Below, one piece after another: positions 1 through 12,225 of a stretch of 64,000 bases of DNA. Positions within the stretch are counted from its first letter, which is position 1. The number at the start of each line of letters is the position of its first letter. Below the pieces are notes generated by a model. The model saw only the letters and a list, made by a program, of their open reading frames with translations. It ran no database searches and was not told the origin of the DNA. A program made the position numbers and the translations under genes. The stretch comes from Doryteuthis pealeii (taxonomy: Eukaryota > Mollusca > Cephalopoda > Myopsida > Loliginidae), in NCBI GenBank assembly GCA_023376005.1, contig CM042181.1, forward strand, positions 17,645,128-17,709,127, in the 5' to 3' direction.

Positions 1-165
1 ATTTAATTTCATTAGCCTTTCTAATTTAATATAATATTTATTACATTAAAACTGAAATACTTGCACTCTGTTTCAAATTATTTTATCTGCATTCTTATTT
101 AGTTTCATTAATCTTTCTAATTTAATATATTTTATTACATTAAAACTGAAATACTTGCACGTTGC
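1..165 (+). mobile_element. Helitron fragments: two tandem pieces of the 3' subterminal region
   Basis: Two consecutive pieces (about 1-66 and 67-162) match the segment just before the 3' hairpin of the Helitron copies at 34,660-35,309 and 48,699-49,326. Both stop at 'acttgcac', where the terminal hairpin should begin, so neither hairpin nor CTAG end is present. They look like truncated, duplicated debris. Confidence 0.6.
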
Positions 166-522
166 TGGGATCAACACTGTTAATTTTATCAACAGTCCAG
201 GGCCGAATTCACAGGACCCCCACCTGAGGGCCGGTGCTTATTGGAAACCAATGTTTCCATTAAGTGGTATGGTTGTTCGGTCATGGGTGAAAAAAAAAAG
301 TAAGCCAGCAGAATAATTTTAATGTATGAATTTCAAAATTTTCAGATTAATAAAAAATACAATTGGTTCAATAAATCTAAACGGCTGAACGAGCAGTCGT
401 CATGTCGCATTTATTCTGACATTTTGTGCCGTAAACTTTACACAAAAAAATCAATGATTCTGTAGTGGCATTTAAAAAAAAATGAAATGAATATACATGG
501 TGTGGACAGTATTTGAAGACAA
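166..522. other. Interval with no recognisable gene
   Basis: AT-rich sequence with an A run near 290. I see no coding, RNA or terminal-repeat signal. The 78-codon open frame here has no family resemblance I can name. Confidence 0.5.
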
Positions 523-1148
523 ATTTCAGGTTTATTTGTTTGTTTTGTTTTGTTTTACGGTATATCAACCTCAGTGGGTCATTTAATGCCCAATAAGTTT
601 TGAAATAAATCAACTCTTAATGGATAATACAATTTTTTTATAAATACATTTTTCTATTTAACCCATAGATGGGACCCTAACAGGTACTACCACTCTGGGT
701 CAGAGTGGACCAGGGAGCAATGGTGATGAACGGGTGCTCCACATTCCCCAAACCTCCAGAACTGGGACCTCACCATCAGATAGAGTTTAACGTCATTCCC
801 AGGACATGTAGACCCACAGCCACCATCTTCTAGCACCCATATGATAAAAAGGGGTTGGGGCTTGCCATAAGGGCAATAGGGTTGGGAAAATCATATAGGT
901 GCTAGGGCTTGATGTGATCAGCCGATTGATCGGAGGGGGCCTCTTCGACCGCCCGTCTAGCCCAAGATAGGGCCAAAGTGGAGTATTGCATGTCATGAAC
1001 TGCTCATCCACCTGGGCTCTCTCCTTAAGCATCACGGGTCGCCACCCACGGCCAACAGGTAGCCCCATTGGGGGAGTCTTACCCCTCTGCAGAGGTGCAG
1101 TCGGTGCATTCTAACGCCCCAGCCGACAGTGCGGAGATTTCAGGTTTA
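523..1148 (-). mobile_element. M element copy 1: 602-bp retroposon with 12-bp target-site duplication
   Basis: The element body is 535-1,136, flanked by the direct repeat ATTTCAGGTTTA (523-534 and 1,137-1,148). In its own sense (minus strand) it begins GCACTGTCGGCTGGGGCG and ends in the hairpin tail GGCATTAAATGACCC...ATGCCGTAAAAC plus an AAAC-rich end. A 12-bp duplication and an A-rich 3' end indicate target-primed reverse transcription, so it is SINE-like, although I recognise no tRNA, 5S or 7SL head. A 91-codon open frame (793-1,068) recurs in other copies. Confidence 0.85.
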
Positions 1149-1194
1149 GAAAAAAACTCCTATATTGTTGTGGCGAGAGAAACCACGAACGTAG

Positions 1195-1330
1195 TGGTTC
1201 GAAGCGTGCACGACTGTGTTTGGCATGCAGAATAAGATCAGAGGCGAGTGGGGAGATTGAACTCATATCCTCCTGATCGTGAGTCGTGGCCTGATGTAGG
1301 TGAATTACTAAACTGTGCAGAGTGGCCCGG
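1195..1330 (-). mobile_element. Possible tRNA-like SINE relic
   Basis: On the minus strand 'gagttcaatctcc' resembles a Pol III B box (consensus GGTTCGAATCC), with a weak A-box-like stretch about 40 bases upstream. No copy of this sequence occurs elsewhere in the window and I cannot define its ends. A chance match is possible. Confidence 0.25.
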
Positions 1331-1347
1331 ATGTGAAGGATTGACGC

Positions 1348-1797
1348 GTGCTGATTAATGTCGCACGCGCTGCACGGCAAGTCAAAGTAAGGAGCCCGGA
1401 TGAACACTGTAATTGTGTATTTAATGACCAGCCCTCACAAACCTGGAAGAAAGCTTGCAGTAGCATTTTGGCTGTTGCGACGTTTGACGAGAGAAAAAGA
1501 TATTTTGATAGTGTTGGTGAGAAGAGTGCAGCATTGCTGGGAGAGATTTGTTTCAGACTGAACACTTGGTCAGTTGGGAGAGTAAAAGCGTCGGACTTAA
1601 CTGTGCCCCCCCCCAAGAACATTCTTATTAGAATTATAGTTGAATTGTCCCCCTGCCACCACGTGGCGATTCGTCAATATACGATATTGGCACCAAAATT
1701 AAACCCCATGACAAAAGTCACTTATCAAGGGGCCATCTACCAGGTGAGTCGCTTTTACAAGCGCTTCCTATCAACAGCGGGTAGAATAGTATTCTAG
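1348..1797 (+). CDS. Unrecognised 149-codon open frame in a locally more CpG-rich, low-copy segment
   Basis: An ATG-initiated frame of 149 codons runs to a TAG at 1,795-1,797. The segment (about 1,150-1,650) has a higher GC and CpG content than its surroundings and is not repeated in the window, so it could be host sequence or part of an unidentified element. The protein has a basic N-terminal third and no motif I recognise. An antisense 104-codon frame overlaps it (1,308-1,622), which weakens the case. No splice sites or upstream promoter are convincing. Treat as hypothetical. Confidence 0.2.
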   Translation: MLINVARAARQVKVRSPDEHCNCVFNDQPSQTWKKACSSILAVATFDERKRYFDSVGEKSAALLGEICFRLNTWSVGRVKASDLTVPPPKNILIRIIVELSPCHHVAIRQYTILAPKLNPMTKVTYQGAIYQVSRFYKRFLSTAGRIVF

Positions 1798-2150
1798 TGA
1801 CACCTTCACCTTCAACCAATGAGTGGTTCATCCAGTGCAACCTTTACCTGTACCTCACCCTCAGCAAGATAAGTCCAATCAAAACTATCCTTGTGTTTTT
1901 TGCTGAATCATCATTCAAATTTTTCCGTTACAGATCACACCATCACTAAAACTTTTCCTAACTAAACCACCATCATGGTTCCACGTCATAACCATTGTGT
2001 CACAGTTGTAACTAGTTAAATATCCCAAGTAAGCGTATGGTAGCAAAAGAATTCACTCCCTTCACTATCAACAGTGAGTAGAATAGTATTCTAGTGCACA
2101 CCTTCACTTTCAATCAGGAGTGGTTCATCCAGCGCAATCTTTACCTTTAT
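1765..2150. repeat. Degenerate direct duplication, about 0.3 kb apart
   Basis: A block around 1,768-1,850 (containing 'agaatagtattctagtg', then 'gtggttcatccag') is repeated at about 2,066-2,150 with substitutions. The duplicated unit is about 295 bp. No terminal repeats or coding signal were found. Confidence 0.6.
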
Positions 2151-2344
2151 CTCACTCTCTGCAAAATAAGTCTGGCCAGCAAATGCCACAAATTTGCAAC
2201 CCCCCCTTATTGTACCCTTTGAATATATGTTTCGTTAATTTTCAACTGTTGTTATTGTCTTCTTTCATCAAAAATTACTTGCTTATCACCGGGGAATTTT
2301 AAAAATCCCCAACACCCTGTTATTTCTCTAACAATAGAATAAAT

Positions 2345-2600
2345 GTATATGAACAAAAATAACCCCTATTGCCTTTACGGCAAGCCCCAAATCCTTTTTT
2401 CATATTTGTGCTAGAAGGCGTTGGCCAAGGGTCTTAGTATCTGGGTATGAAGTTAAACTCCATCTGTTGGAGAAGTGCCAGTTTTGGAACTCTGGGGAAT
2501 GTGGAGTACTGCTTCATAACCATTAATCCCAGATCCACTCTGACCCGATGTGGTAATGCATGTTAGGGTCCCATCTATGGGTTAAATAGGAAATAGAAGG
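2345..2600 (+). mobile_element. M element fragment
   Basis: Plus-sense fragment of the central and 3' part of M: 'ggcaagcccc', 'gctagaaggcg' and 'gggtcccatctatgggttaaat' equivalents occur in the same order as in the complete copy at 59,717-60,311. Both the M head and the hairpin tail are missing, and it is strongly diverged. Confidence 0.7.
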
Positions 2601-2689
2601 GTGCGAAGGGTATTTGAAGGCAGATTTCCGTTTTAAAAAAAAACAACTTCTATATAACAACAGAAAATAACTGTATTTGAACAAAAATA

Positions 2690-3450
2690 ACCCTCCGTTG
2701 CCCTTATGGCAAACCTAAAACCTTTTTATCATATTTGTACTAGAAGGCGGTGGCTGAGGGTCTTAGTATCCTGAATATGACGTTAAACTCTATCTGATGG
2801 TGAGATTCCACTTCTGGAGGTCTGAGGAATGTGGAGCACCCCTTCATCACCATTACTCCCAGATCCACTTTGAGGGTCTTAATGTCCCGGGTATGATGTT
2901 AAACTCTATCTGATGGTGAGATTCCACTTCTGGAGGTCTGAGGAATGTAGAGCACCCCTTCATCACCATTACTCCCAGATCCACTTTGAGGGTCTTAATG
3001 TCCCGGGTATGATGTTAAACTCTATCTGATGGTGAGATTCCACTTCTGGAGGTCTGAGGAATGTAGAGCACCCCTTCATCACCATTACTCCAGGTCCACT
3101 CTGACCCAGAGTAGTGAGGATGAAATCCTGGTGGCTGAGCAGTCCAACATGCAAAACTCCCATTTGGCCAATACTTAGGCTAGACGGGCAGTCGGAGAGA
3201 CCCCTCCGATCAGTCGGCTGGTCACGTCAAGCCCTAGCATCTATATGATTGCCCCAATCTTTTTTATCATATATGTGCTAGAAGGCGGTGGCTGAGGATC
3301 TTAGTATCCTGAATATGATGTTAAACTCTATCTGTTGGAGAAGTTCCAGTTTTGGAACTCTGGGAATGTGGAGTACCCCTTCATTGCCATTACTCCCAGG
3401 TCCACTCTGACCCGGTGTGCTAGTACCTGTTAGGGTTCCATCTATGGTGT
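2690..3450 (+). mobile_element. M element relic with an internal 116-bp segment tandemly repeated
   Basis: Plus-sense M fragments in which the segment from 'gggtctta' to 'ccactttga' starts at 2,758, 2,874 and 2,990, giving a 116-bp period. Another M middle follows (about 3,165-3,450) ending at 'ccatctatgg'. Full M copies carry this segment once, so the triplication is local. The hairpin tail is absent. Confidence 0.75.
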
Positions 3451-3466
3451 AGTGTAATTATCATGG

Positions 3467-3500
3467 TCTACAGAGCCCAGTCTGCCCTACTATTTACCCA
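3467..3500 (-). mobile_element. SINE A middle segment at the left edge of the satellite
   Basis: 'gcccagtctgccctac' followed by 'tatttaccca' is the complement of the SINE A segment found between its head and tail at 18,840-18,866 and 39,860-39,890. The same segment borders the right end of the array (10,510-10,537), so the satellite is bracketed on both sides by SINE A internal sequence. Confidence 0.7.
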
Positions 3501-3528
3501 TTAGCACTATATGAAGATTTGATTTATA

Positions 3529-6500
3529 GTGAAATAGATCACTAATTAGGACTGTGTCTATTCTAGTAGTGACCACCCCAAGCGGATTTTAACAGGTTTG
3601 AATTCAGAGTTTTCCTTCTCCTAGACTGGTTGCCTAACCAAGGTTAAAGAGCCCAGTGAAATAGATCACTAATTAGGACTGTGTCTATTCTAGTAGTGAC
3701 CACCCCAAGCGGAGTTTAACATGTTTGAATTCAGAGTTTTCCTTCTCCTAGACTGGTTGCCTAACCAAGGTTAAGAGCCCAGTGAAATAGATCACTAATT
3801 AGGACTGTGTCTATTCTAGTAGTGACCACCCAAGCGGAGTTTAACAGGTTTGAATTCAGAGTTTTCCTTCTCCTAGACTGGTTGCCTAACCAAGGTTAAC
3901 GAGCCCAGTGAAATAGATCACTAATTAGGACTAGTCTATTCTAGTAGTGACCACCCCAAGCGGATTTTAACAGTTTGAATTCAGAGTTTTCCTTCTCCTA
4001 GACTGGTTGCCTAACCAAGGTTAAAGCCCAGTGAAATAGATCACTAATTAGGACTGTGTCTATTCTAGTAGTGACCACCCCAAGCGGAGTTTAACAGGTT
4101 TGAATTCAGAGTTTTCCTTCTCCTAGACTGGTTACCTAACAAGGTTAACGAAGCCCAGTGAAATAGATCACTAATTAGGACTGTGTCTATTCTAGTAGTG
4201 ACCACCCCAAGCGGAGTTTAACAGGTTTGAATTCAGAGTTTTCCTTCTCCTAGACTGGTTGCCTAACCAAGGTTAACGAGCCCAGTGAAATAGATCACTA
4301 ATTAGGACTGTGTCTATTCTAGTAGTGACCACCCCAAGCGGAGTTTAACAGGTTTGAATTCAGAGTTTTCCTTCTCCTAGACTGGTTGCCTAACCAAGGT
4401 TAAGAGCCAGTGAAATAGATCACTAATTAGGACTGTGTCTATTCTAGTAGTGACCACCCCAAGCGGAGTTTAACAGGTTTGAATTCAGAGTTTTCCTTCT
4501 CCTAGACTGGTTGCCTAACCAAGGTTAAGAGCCCAGTGAAATAGATCACTAATTAGGACTGTGTCTATTCTAGTAGTGACCACCCCAAGCGGAGTTTAAC
4601 AGGTTTGAATTCAGAGTTTTCCTTCTCCTAGACTGGTTGCCTAACCAAGGTTAAGAGCCCAGTGAAATAGATCACTAATTAGGACTGTGTCTATTCTAGT
4701 AGTGACCACCCCAAGCGGAGTTTAAACAGGTTTGAATTCAGAGTTTTCCTTCTCCTAACTGGTTGCCTAACCAAGGTAAAGAGCCCAGTGAAATAGATCA
4801 CTAATTAGGACTGTGTCTATTCTAGTAGTGACCACCCCAAGCGGAGTTTAACAGGTTTGAATTCAGAGTTTTCCTTCTCCTAGACTGGTTGCCTAACCAA
4901 GGTTAAAGCCCAGTGAAATAGATCACTAATTAGGACTGTGTCTATTCTAGTAGTGACCACCCAAGCGGAGTTTAACAGGTTTGAATTCAGAGTTTTCCTT
5001 CTCCTAACTGGTTGCCTAACCAAGGTTAACGAGCCCAGTGAAATAGATCACTAATTAGGACTGTGTCTATTCTAGTAGTGACCACCCAAGCGGAGTTTAA
5101 CAGGTTTGAATTCAGAGTTTTCCTTCTCCTAGACTGGTTGCCTAACCAAGGTTAACAAGCCAGTGAAATAGATCACTAATTAGGACTGTGTCTATTCTAG
5201 TAGTGACCACCCCAAGCGGAGTTTAACAGGTTTGAATTCAGAGTTTTCCTTCTCCTAGACTGGTTGCCTAACCAAGGTTAACGAGCCCAGTGAAATAGAT
5301 CACTAATTAGGACTGTGTCTATTCTAGTAGTGACCACCCCAAGCGGAGTTTAACAGGTTTGAATTCAGAGTTTTCCTTCTCCTAGACTGGTTGCCTAACC
5401 AAGGTTAACGATCCCAGTGAAATAGATCACTAATTAGGACTGTGTCTATTCTAGTAGTGACCACCCCAAGCGGAGTTTAACAGGTTTGAATTCAGAGTTT
5501 TCCTTCTCCTAGACTGGTTGCCTAACCAAGGTTAACAAGCCCAGTGAAATAGATCACTAATTAGGACTGTGTCTATTCTAGTAGTGACCACCCCAAGCGG
5601 AGTTTAACAGGTTTGAATTCAGAGTTTTCCTTCTCCTAGACTGGTTGCCTAACCAAGGTTAACGAGCCAGTGAAATAGATCACTAATTAGGACTGTGTCT
5701 ATTCTAGTAGTGACCACCCCAAGCGGAGTTTAACGTTTGAATTCAGAGTTTTCCTTCTCCTAGACTGGTTGCCTAACCAAGGTTAAGAGCCCAGTGAAAT
5801 AGATCACTAATTAGGACTGTGTCTATTTCTAGTAGTGACCACCCCCAGCGAGTTTAACGGTTTTGAATTCAGAGTTTTCTCTCCTAGACTGGGTTGCCTA
5901 CCAAGGTTAACGATCTCCAGTGGAAATAGCATCACTAATTAGGGACTTGGTCTATATCTCAGAGTGATCCACCGCGTCCAAGGCGGGAGTTTAACAGGTT
6001 TTGAGATTACAGAGTTTGTTCCCTCTCCTAGGACTGGTTTGCCTACCAAGGTTTAACGATCCCAGTGAAATAGATCACTAATTAGGACTGTGGTCTATTT
6101 TCTAGTAGTGACACCCAAAGCGGAGTTTACGAGGTTTGAATTCAGAGTTTGTTCTTCTCTCTAGCTGGTTGCCTAACCAAAGGTAACAAGCCCAGTGAAG
6201 ATAGATACTTATTAGGACTGGAGCCTGATTTAGTAGTGACCACCCCAAGCGATTTTTAACATATTTTGAATTCAGAGTTTTTCCTTCTCTAGAACTGGTT
6301 GCCTAACCCGGGTTACACAAGCCTCAGTGAAATAGACACTAATTAGGACTCGTGTTATTGTCTAGTAGTGACAAGACCCTCGAAGCGAGTTACCGGTTTG
6401 AATTCAAGAGTTTTCCTTCTCCTAGACTGGTTGCCTACACCAAGGTTAACTGAGCTCCAGTGAAATAGATCACTAATTAGGACTGTGTCTATTCTAGTAG

Positions 6501-9500
6501 TGGACCACCCAAGCGGAGTTTACAGGTTTTGAATTCAGAGTTTTCCTTCTCCTAGACTGGTTGCCTAACCAAGGTTAACGAGCCCCAGTGAAATAGATCA
6601 CTAATTAGGACTGAGCCTAATTCTAGTAGTGACTCACCCAAGCGGAGTTTAACAGGTTTGAATTCAGAGTTTTCCTTCTCCTAGACTGGTTGCCTAACCA
6701 AGGTTAACGAGCCCAGTGAAATAGATCACTAATTAGGACTGTGTCTAAATTCTAGTAGTGACCACCCCAAGCGGAGGTTTAAACAGAGGTTTGAATTCAA
6801 GTTTCCTTCTCCTAGACTGGTTGCCCTAACCAAGGTTAACCGAGCCAGTGAAATAGATCACTAATTAGGAACTGTGTCTATTCTAGTAGTGACCACCCCA
6901 AGCGGAGTTTAAAGGTTTGAATTCAGAGTTTTTCCTTCTCCTAGACTGGTTGCCTACCATAGGTCAACAAGCCAGTGAAATAGATCACTAATTAGGACTG
7001 AGCCTATTTTAAGTAGTGACCACCCCAAGCGGATTTTAACATGTTTGAATTCAGGTTTTCCTTCTCCTAGACTGGTTGCCTAAACATAGGTTAACAGCCC
7101 AGTGAATAGATCACTAATTTAGGACTGTGTCATTCATAAGTAGTACCACCCAAGCGGAGTTTAACAGGTTTGAATTCAGAGTTTTCTTCTCCTAGACTGG
7201 TTGCCTAACCAAGGTTAAAGAGCCCAGTGAAATTAGATCACTAATTAGGACTGTGCCATTCTAGTAGTGACCCCCAAGGAGTTTAACAAGGTTTGAATTC
7301 AGAGTTTTTCCTTCTCTAGAGCCTGGTTGCCTAACCAGGTCAACACAAGCCCAGTGAAATAGATCACTAATTAGGACTCGAGTCCTATTTTAGTAGTGAC
7401 CACCCCAAGCGGATTTTAACAGGTTTGAATTCAGAGTTTTTCCTTCTCCTAGACTGGTGCCTAACCAAGGTTAACAAGCCCAGTGAAATAGATCACTAAT
7501 TAGGACTGTGTACTTTCTAGTAGTGACCACCCCAAGCGGAGTTTAAACAGGTTTGTAATTCAGAGTTTTCCTTCTCCTAAGACTGGTTGCCTAACAAGGT
7601 TTACAGCCAGTGAAATAGATTCACTAATTAGTGACTGTTCTTTTAGTAGTGACCACCCCAACGGAGTTTACAGGTTTGAATTCAGAGGTTTTTCCTTCCC
7701 TAGACTGGTTGCCTAACCAAGGTTAACAGCCCAGTGAAATAGATCACTTAATTAGGACTGAGCTATTCTAGTAGTGACCAACCCCAAGCGGAGTTTTAAC
7801 AGTTTGAATTCAGAGTTTCCTTCTCCTAGACTGGTTGCCTAACCAAGGTTACGAGCCCAGTGAAATAGATCACTAATTAGGACTGTGTCTATTCTAGTAG
7901 TGACCACCCAAGCGGAGTTTAACAGGTTTGAATTCAGAGTTTTCCTTCTCCTAGCCTGGTTGCCTAACAAGGTTAACAGAGCCCAGTGAAATAGATCATA
8001 ATTAGGACTGTGTCTATTCTAGTAGTGACCACCCCAAGGGAGTTTAACAGGTTTGATTCAGAGCTTTTCCTTCTCCTAGACTGGTTGCCTAACCAAGGTC
8101 AACAGCCAGTGAAATAGATCACTAATTTAGGGACTGGTCTATTCTAGTAGTGACCACCCCAAGCGGAGTTAACAGGTTTGAATTCAGAGTTTTCCTTCTC
8201 CTAGACTGGTTGCCTAACCAGGTTAACGAGCCCAGTGAATATAGATCACTAATTAGGACTGTGTCTTTCTAGTAGTGACCACCCCAAGCGGAGTTTTAAC
8301 AGGTTTGAATTCAGAGTTTCCTTCTCCTAGACTGGTTGCCTAACCAAGGTTAACAGAGCCCAGTGAAATAGATCACTAATTAGGACTGTAGTCTATTCTA
8401 GTAGTGACCACCCAAGCGGAGTTTAACAGGTTTGAATTCAGAGTTTTCCTTCTCCTAGACTGGTTGCCTAACCAAGGTTAACGAGCCCAGTGAAATAGAT
8501 CACTAATTAGGACTGTGTCTATTCTAGTAGTGACCACCCCCAAGCGGAGTTTAACAAGTTTGAATTCAGAGTTTTCCTTCTCCTAGACTGGTTGCCTAAC
8601 CAAGGTTAACGATCCCAGTGAAATAGATCACTAATTAGGGACTGTGTCTATTCTAGTAGTGACCACCCAAGCGAGAGTTTAACAGGTTTGAATTCAGAGT
8701 TTTTCCTTCTCCTAGACTGGTTGCCTAACCAAGGTTAAGGACCCGAGTGAAATAGATCACTAATTAGGACTGTGTCTATTCTAGTAGTGACCACCCCAAG
8801 CGGAGTTTAATAGGTTTGAATTCAGAGTTTTCCTTCTCCTAGACTGGTTGCCTAACCAAGGTCAAAGCCCAGTGAAATAGATCACTAATTAGGACTGTGT
8901 CTATTCTAGTAGTGACCACCCAAGCGGAGTTTAACGGTTTGAATTCAGAGTTTCCTTCTCCTAGACTGGTTGCCTAACCAAGGTTAAACGAGCCCGTGAA
9001 ATAGATCACTATTAGGACTGTGTCTTTCTAGTAGTGACCACCCCAAGCGGAGTTTAACAGGTTTGAATTCAGAGTTTTCCTTCTCTTAGCTGGTTTGCCT
9101 AACCAAGGTTAACGAGCCCAGTGAAATAGATCACTAATTAGGACTGTGTCCTATTCCTAGTAGTGACCACCCCAAGCGGAGTTTAACAGGTTTGAATTCA
9201 GAGTTTTCCTTCTCTAGACTGGTTGCCTAACCAAGGTTAACAAAGCCCGTGAAATAGATACTAATTAGGACTGTGTCTATTCTAGTAGTGACCACCCCAA
9301 GCGGAGTTTAATAGGTTTGAATTCAGAGTTTTCCTTTCTCCTAGACTGGTTGCCTAACCAAGGTTAACGAGCCCAGTGAAATAGATCACTAATTAGGACT
9401 GTGTCTATTCTAGTAGTGACCACCCCAACGGAGTTAAGCAGGTTTGAATTCAGAGTTTCCTTCTCCTAGACTGGTTGCCTAACCAAGGTTAACGATCCAG

Positions 9501-10509
9501 TGAAATAGATCACTAATTAGGACTGTTGTTCTATTCTAGTAGTGACCACCCCAAGCGGAGTTTAATAGGTTTGAATTCAGAGTTTTCCTTCTCCTAGACG
9601 TGGTGCCTTACCACCAAGGTAACAATGCCCAGTGAAATAGATCACTAATTAGGACTGTGTCTATTTCTAGTAGTGACCACCAAGCGGAGTTTAATCAGGT
9701 TTTGAATTCAGAGTTTTCTTCTCCTAGACTGGTTGCCTAACCAAGGTTAACGAGCCCAGTGAAATAGATCACTAATTAGGACTGTGTTCTATCTAGTAGT
9801 GACCACCCCAAGTGGAGTTTAATCAGGTTTGAATTCAGAGTTTTCCTTCTCCTAGACTGGTTGCCTAACCAAGGTTAACGGCGCCCAGTGAAATAGATCA
9901 CTAATTAGGACTGGTGTCTATTCTAGTAGTGACCACCCCAAGCGGAGTTTAACAGGTTTGAATTCAGAGTTTTCCTTCTCCTAGACTGGTGCCTAACCAA
10001 GGTTAACGACCCAGTGAAATAGATCACTAAATTAGGACTGTGTCTATTCTAGTAGTGAACCACCCCAAGCGGAGTTTAACAGGTTGAATTCAGAGTTTCC
10101 TTCTCCTAGACTGGTTGCCTAACCAAGGTTAACGACCCAGTGAAATAGATCACTAATTAGACTGTGTCTATTCTAGTAGTGACCACCCCAAGCGGAGTTT
10201 AAACGTTTGAATTCAGAGTTTTCCTTCTCCTAGACTGGTTGCCTAACCAAGGTAACAAGCCCAGTTGAAATAGATCACTAATTAGACTGTTCTATTCTAG
10301 TAGTGACCCACCCCAAGCGGAGTTTAACAGGTTTGAATTCAGAGTTTCCTTCTCCTAGACTGGTTGCCTAACCAAGGTTAAACGAGCCCAGTGAAATAGA
10401 TCACTAATTAGGACTGTGTCTATTCTAGTAGTGACCACCCCAAGCGGATTTAACAGGTTTGAATTCAGAGTTTTTCTCTCCTAGACTGGTTGCCTAACCA
10501 AGGTTAACA
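3529..10509 (-). repeat. Satellite array: about 55 copies of a 126-127-bp unit derived from the SINE A tail
   Basis: The unit runs from 'gagcccagtgaaatagatc' through 'tagtagtgaccacccc' and 'ggtttgaattcagag' to 'ctggttgcctaaccaagg'. The span divided by 127 gives about 55 units. On the minus strand the array directly follows a SINE A head and middle (10,678 down to 10,510). The same unit occurs three times after a SINE A head at 18,719-19,235, and a partial single unit follows the SINE A at 39,721. Units between 3,529 and about 5,820 are nearly identical. From about 5,820 onward they carry dense, scattered single-base indels with local clean patches, more like consensus errors than sequence evolution. 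Confidence 0.95.
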
Positions 10510-10678
10510 AGCCCAGTCTGCCCTACTATTTACCCATAGCGGTTGGAGAGTAGTTGGATTCATACCTTTCCAAGGGTATTAGCGCTATGTGAACTGTAGC
10601 TTCATCCAGGATTTGAACTTGGGTCAATGAGTCTATTCCCACGACTCTAACCATTACACCACATGCCTCCAACTTTGT
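10510..10678 (-). mobile_element. SINE A (tRNA-derived) head whose tail is the large satellite
   Basis: Read on the minus strand from 10,678: 'ggaggcatgtggtgtaatgg' with 'ttagagtcgtggg' (A-box region), then 'ggttcaaatcctgg'-type B box (here 'agttcaaatcctgga'), then 'gctatgggtaaatagtaggg', then the tail unit. Head order and spacing match the SINE A copies at 18,719, 39,721 and 52,449. The tRNA-like part is degenerate and would not be a working tRNA. Confidence 0.85.
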
Positions 10679-11045
10679 ATGTATATATTTACCCAACCCC
10701 TCCACACAAACAAGATGGGACGATAAGGTCAGTCTCGCCTACTATTTACCCAGTCTGCCTACTATTTACCGCTGATAGATAGAGGAGAATAAGCTGGTTG
10801 TTTGGTTGCTAATTGAATTTTACGGCATGTCAAACCTTAAGTTATTTTTTTCTTTCTCCTAGACTGTCTCCTAACAAGACAAAAAAAAACCGCACTTGCC
10901 ACTATTACCTGATTAGGGTGAGAACAGGGCTTAGTGCAGTAAGATGCAAACGCCGTGTCCAGGTAATTGAACTGGAGTCGACGTTCCATTTTTCTTGATG
11001 GATAACATTACGCGACAAGTGCCTCAGGAAAGAAAGGTTTAAAGT
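10679..11045. other. Mixed repeat debris between SINE A and the minisatellite
   Basis: Contains a fragment of a dispersed tail ('acccaacccctccacac...', related to sequence at 39,960-40,010, 50,858-50,890 and 58,816-58,860), two more short SINE A middle fragments (10,729-10,770), and a degenerate hairpin-tail unit near 10,800-10,850. The 61-codon open frame across it is a composite of these. Confidence 0.5.
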
Positions 11046-11047
11046 AG

Positions 11048-12225
11048 AAATATTTTACTAAAAAGATGCAATTGGAAATGATTTTATCTATAAAAAGGCA
11101 TTAGAAATGATTTTTACTTACAAATGCTGATTGAAATGATTTTTAACTTAGTAAAAATGCATTGGAAATGATTTTTTACTATAAAATGCATTGCTGATAA
11201 TGAATTTTCTAGCACTATAAATATTGGACAATGATTTTTACTATAAAAATGCATTGGAAATGATTTTAATATAAAAGGCATTAGAAAATGATTTTTACTA
11301 TAAAAAATGTTGAATGATTTTTACTATAAAAAGCATTAGAAATTGATTTTACTAAAAAATGCATTGGAAATGATTTTACTATAAAGGAAATGAATTAGGA
11401 AATGATTTTTACTATAAAATAGCATTAGAGAATGAGATTTTTACTATAAAGAATGCATTGAAATGATTTTACTATGAAAATGCATTGGAAATGATTTTTA
11501 CTATAAAATGCATTGGAAATGATTTTTACTATAAAAAATGCATTGGAAATGATTTTTACTATAAAAAGGCATTAGAAATGATTTTTACTAAAAAAGGCAT
11601 TGAAATGATTTTTACTATAAAAAATGCATTGGAAATGATTTTTACTATAAAATGCATTGGAATGATTTTTTACTATAAAATGCATTGGAAATGATTTTAC
11701 TATAAAAAGGCATTGGGACAATGATTTTTACTATAAAAATGCATTGGAAATGATTTTTACTATAAAAAGGCATTAGAAATGATTTTTACTATAAAAAGGC
11801 ATTAGAAAATGATTTTTACTATGAAAAATGCATTTGGAAATGATTTTTACTAATAAAATTGCATTGGACAATGATTTTTACTATAAAAATGCATTGGAAA
11901 TGATTTTTACTATAAAAGGCATTAGAAATGATTTTACTATAAAATGCATTGGGATGATTTTTACTATGAAAAGGCATTGGAAATGATTTTTACTATAAAA
12001 AGGCATTAGAAATGATTTTACTATAAAAAGGCATGGAGCAAGATTTTTACTATAAAAATGCATGGACAATGATTTTTTACTAAATAAAATGCAATGGAAA
12101 TGATTTTTAACTATAAAAATGCACTGGAAATGATTTTACTATGAAAATGCACTGGAAATGATTTTTTACTATAAAAAAATGAATCAGAAATTGATTTTTA
12201 CTATAAAAATACATTGTAAGAAAAT
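11048..12225 (+). repeat. Minisatellite: about 40 copies of a 29-bp AT-rich unit
   Basis: The unit is approximately 'tgcattggaaatgattttt' plus 'actataaaaa'. Copies alternate between 'gcattgg' and 'gcattag' variants. Many have one- or two-base length differences, mainly in the T and A runs. The short open frames in both directions are products of the repeat. A single stray unit lies at about 12,317-12,343. Confidence 0.95.

Noticed and set aside
3529..10509. Regular 126-bp repeats resembling a CRISPR array
   Set aside because: Whole units are repeated with no unique spacers, the unit is far too long, and the context is an animal SINE tail.
11048..12225. 29-bp repeats of CRISPR-like length
   Set aside because: Units are contiguous with no spacers: a minisatellite.
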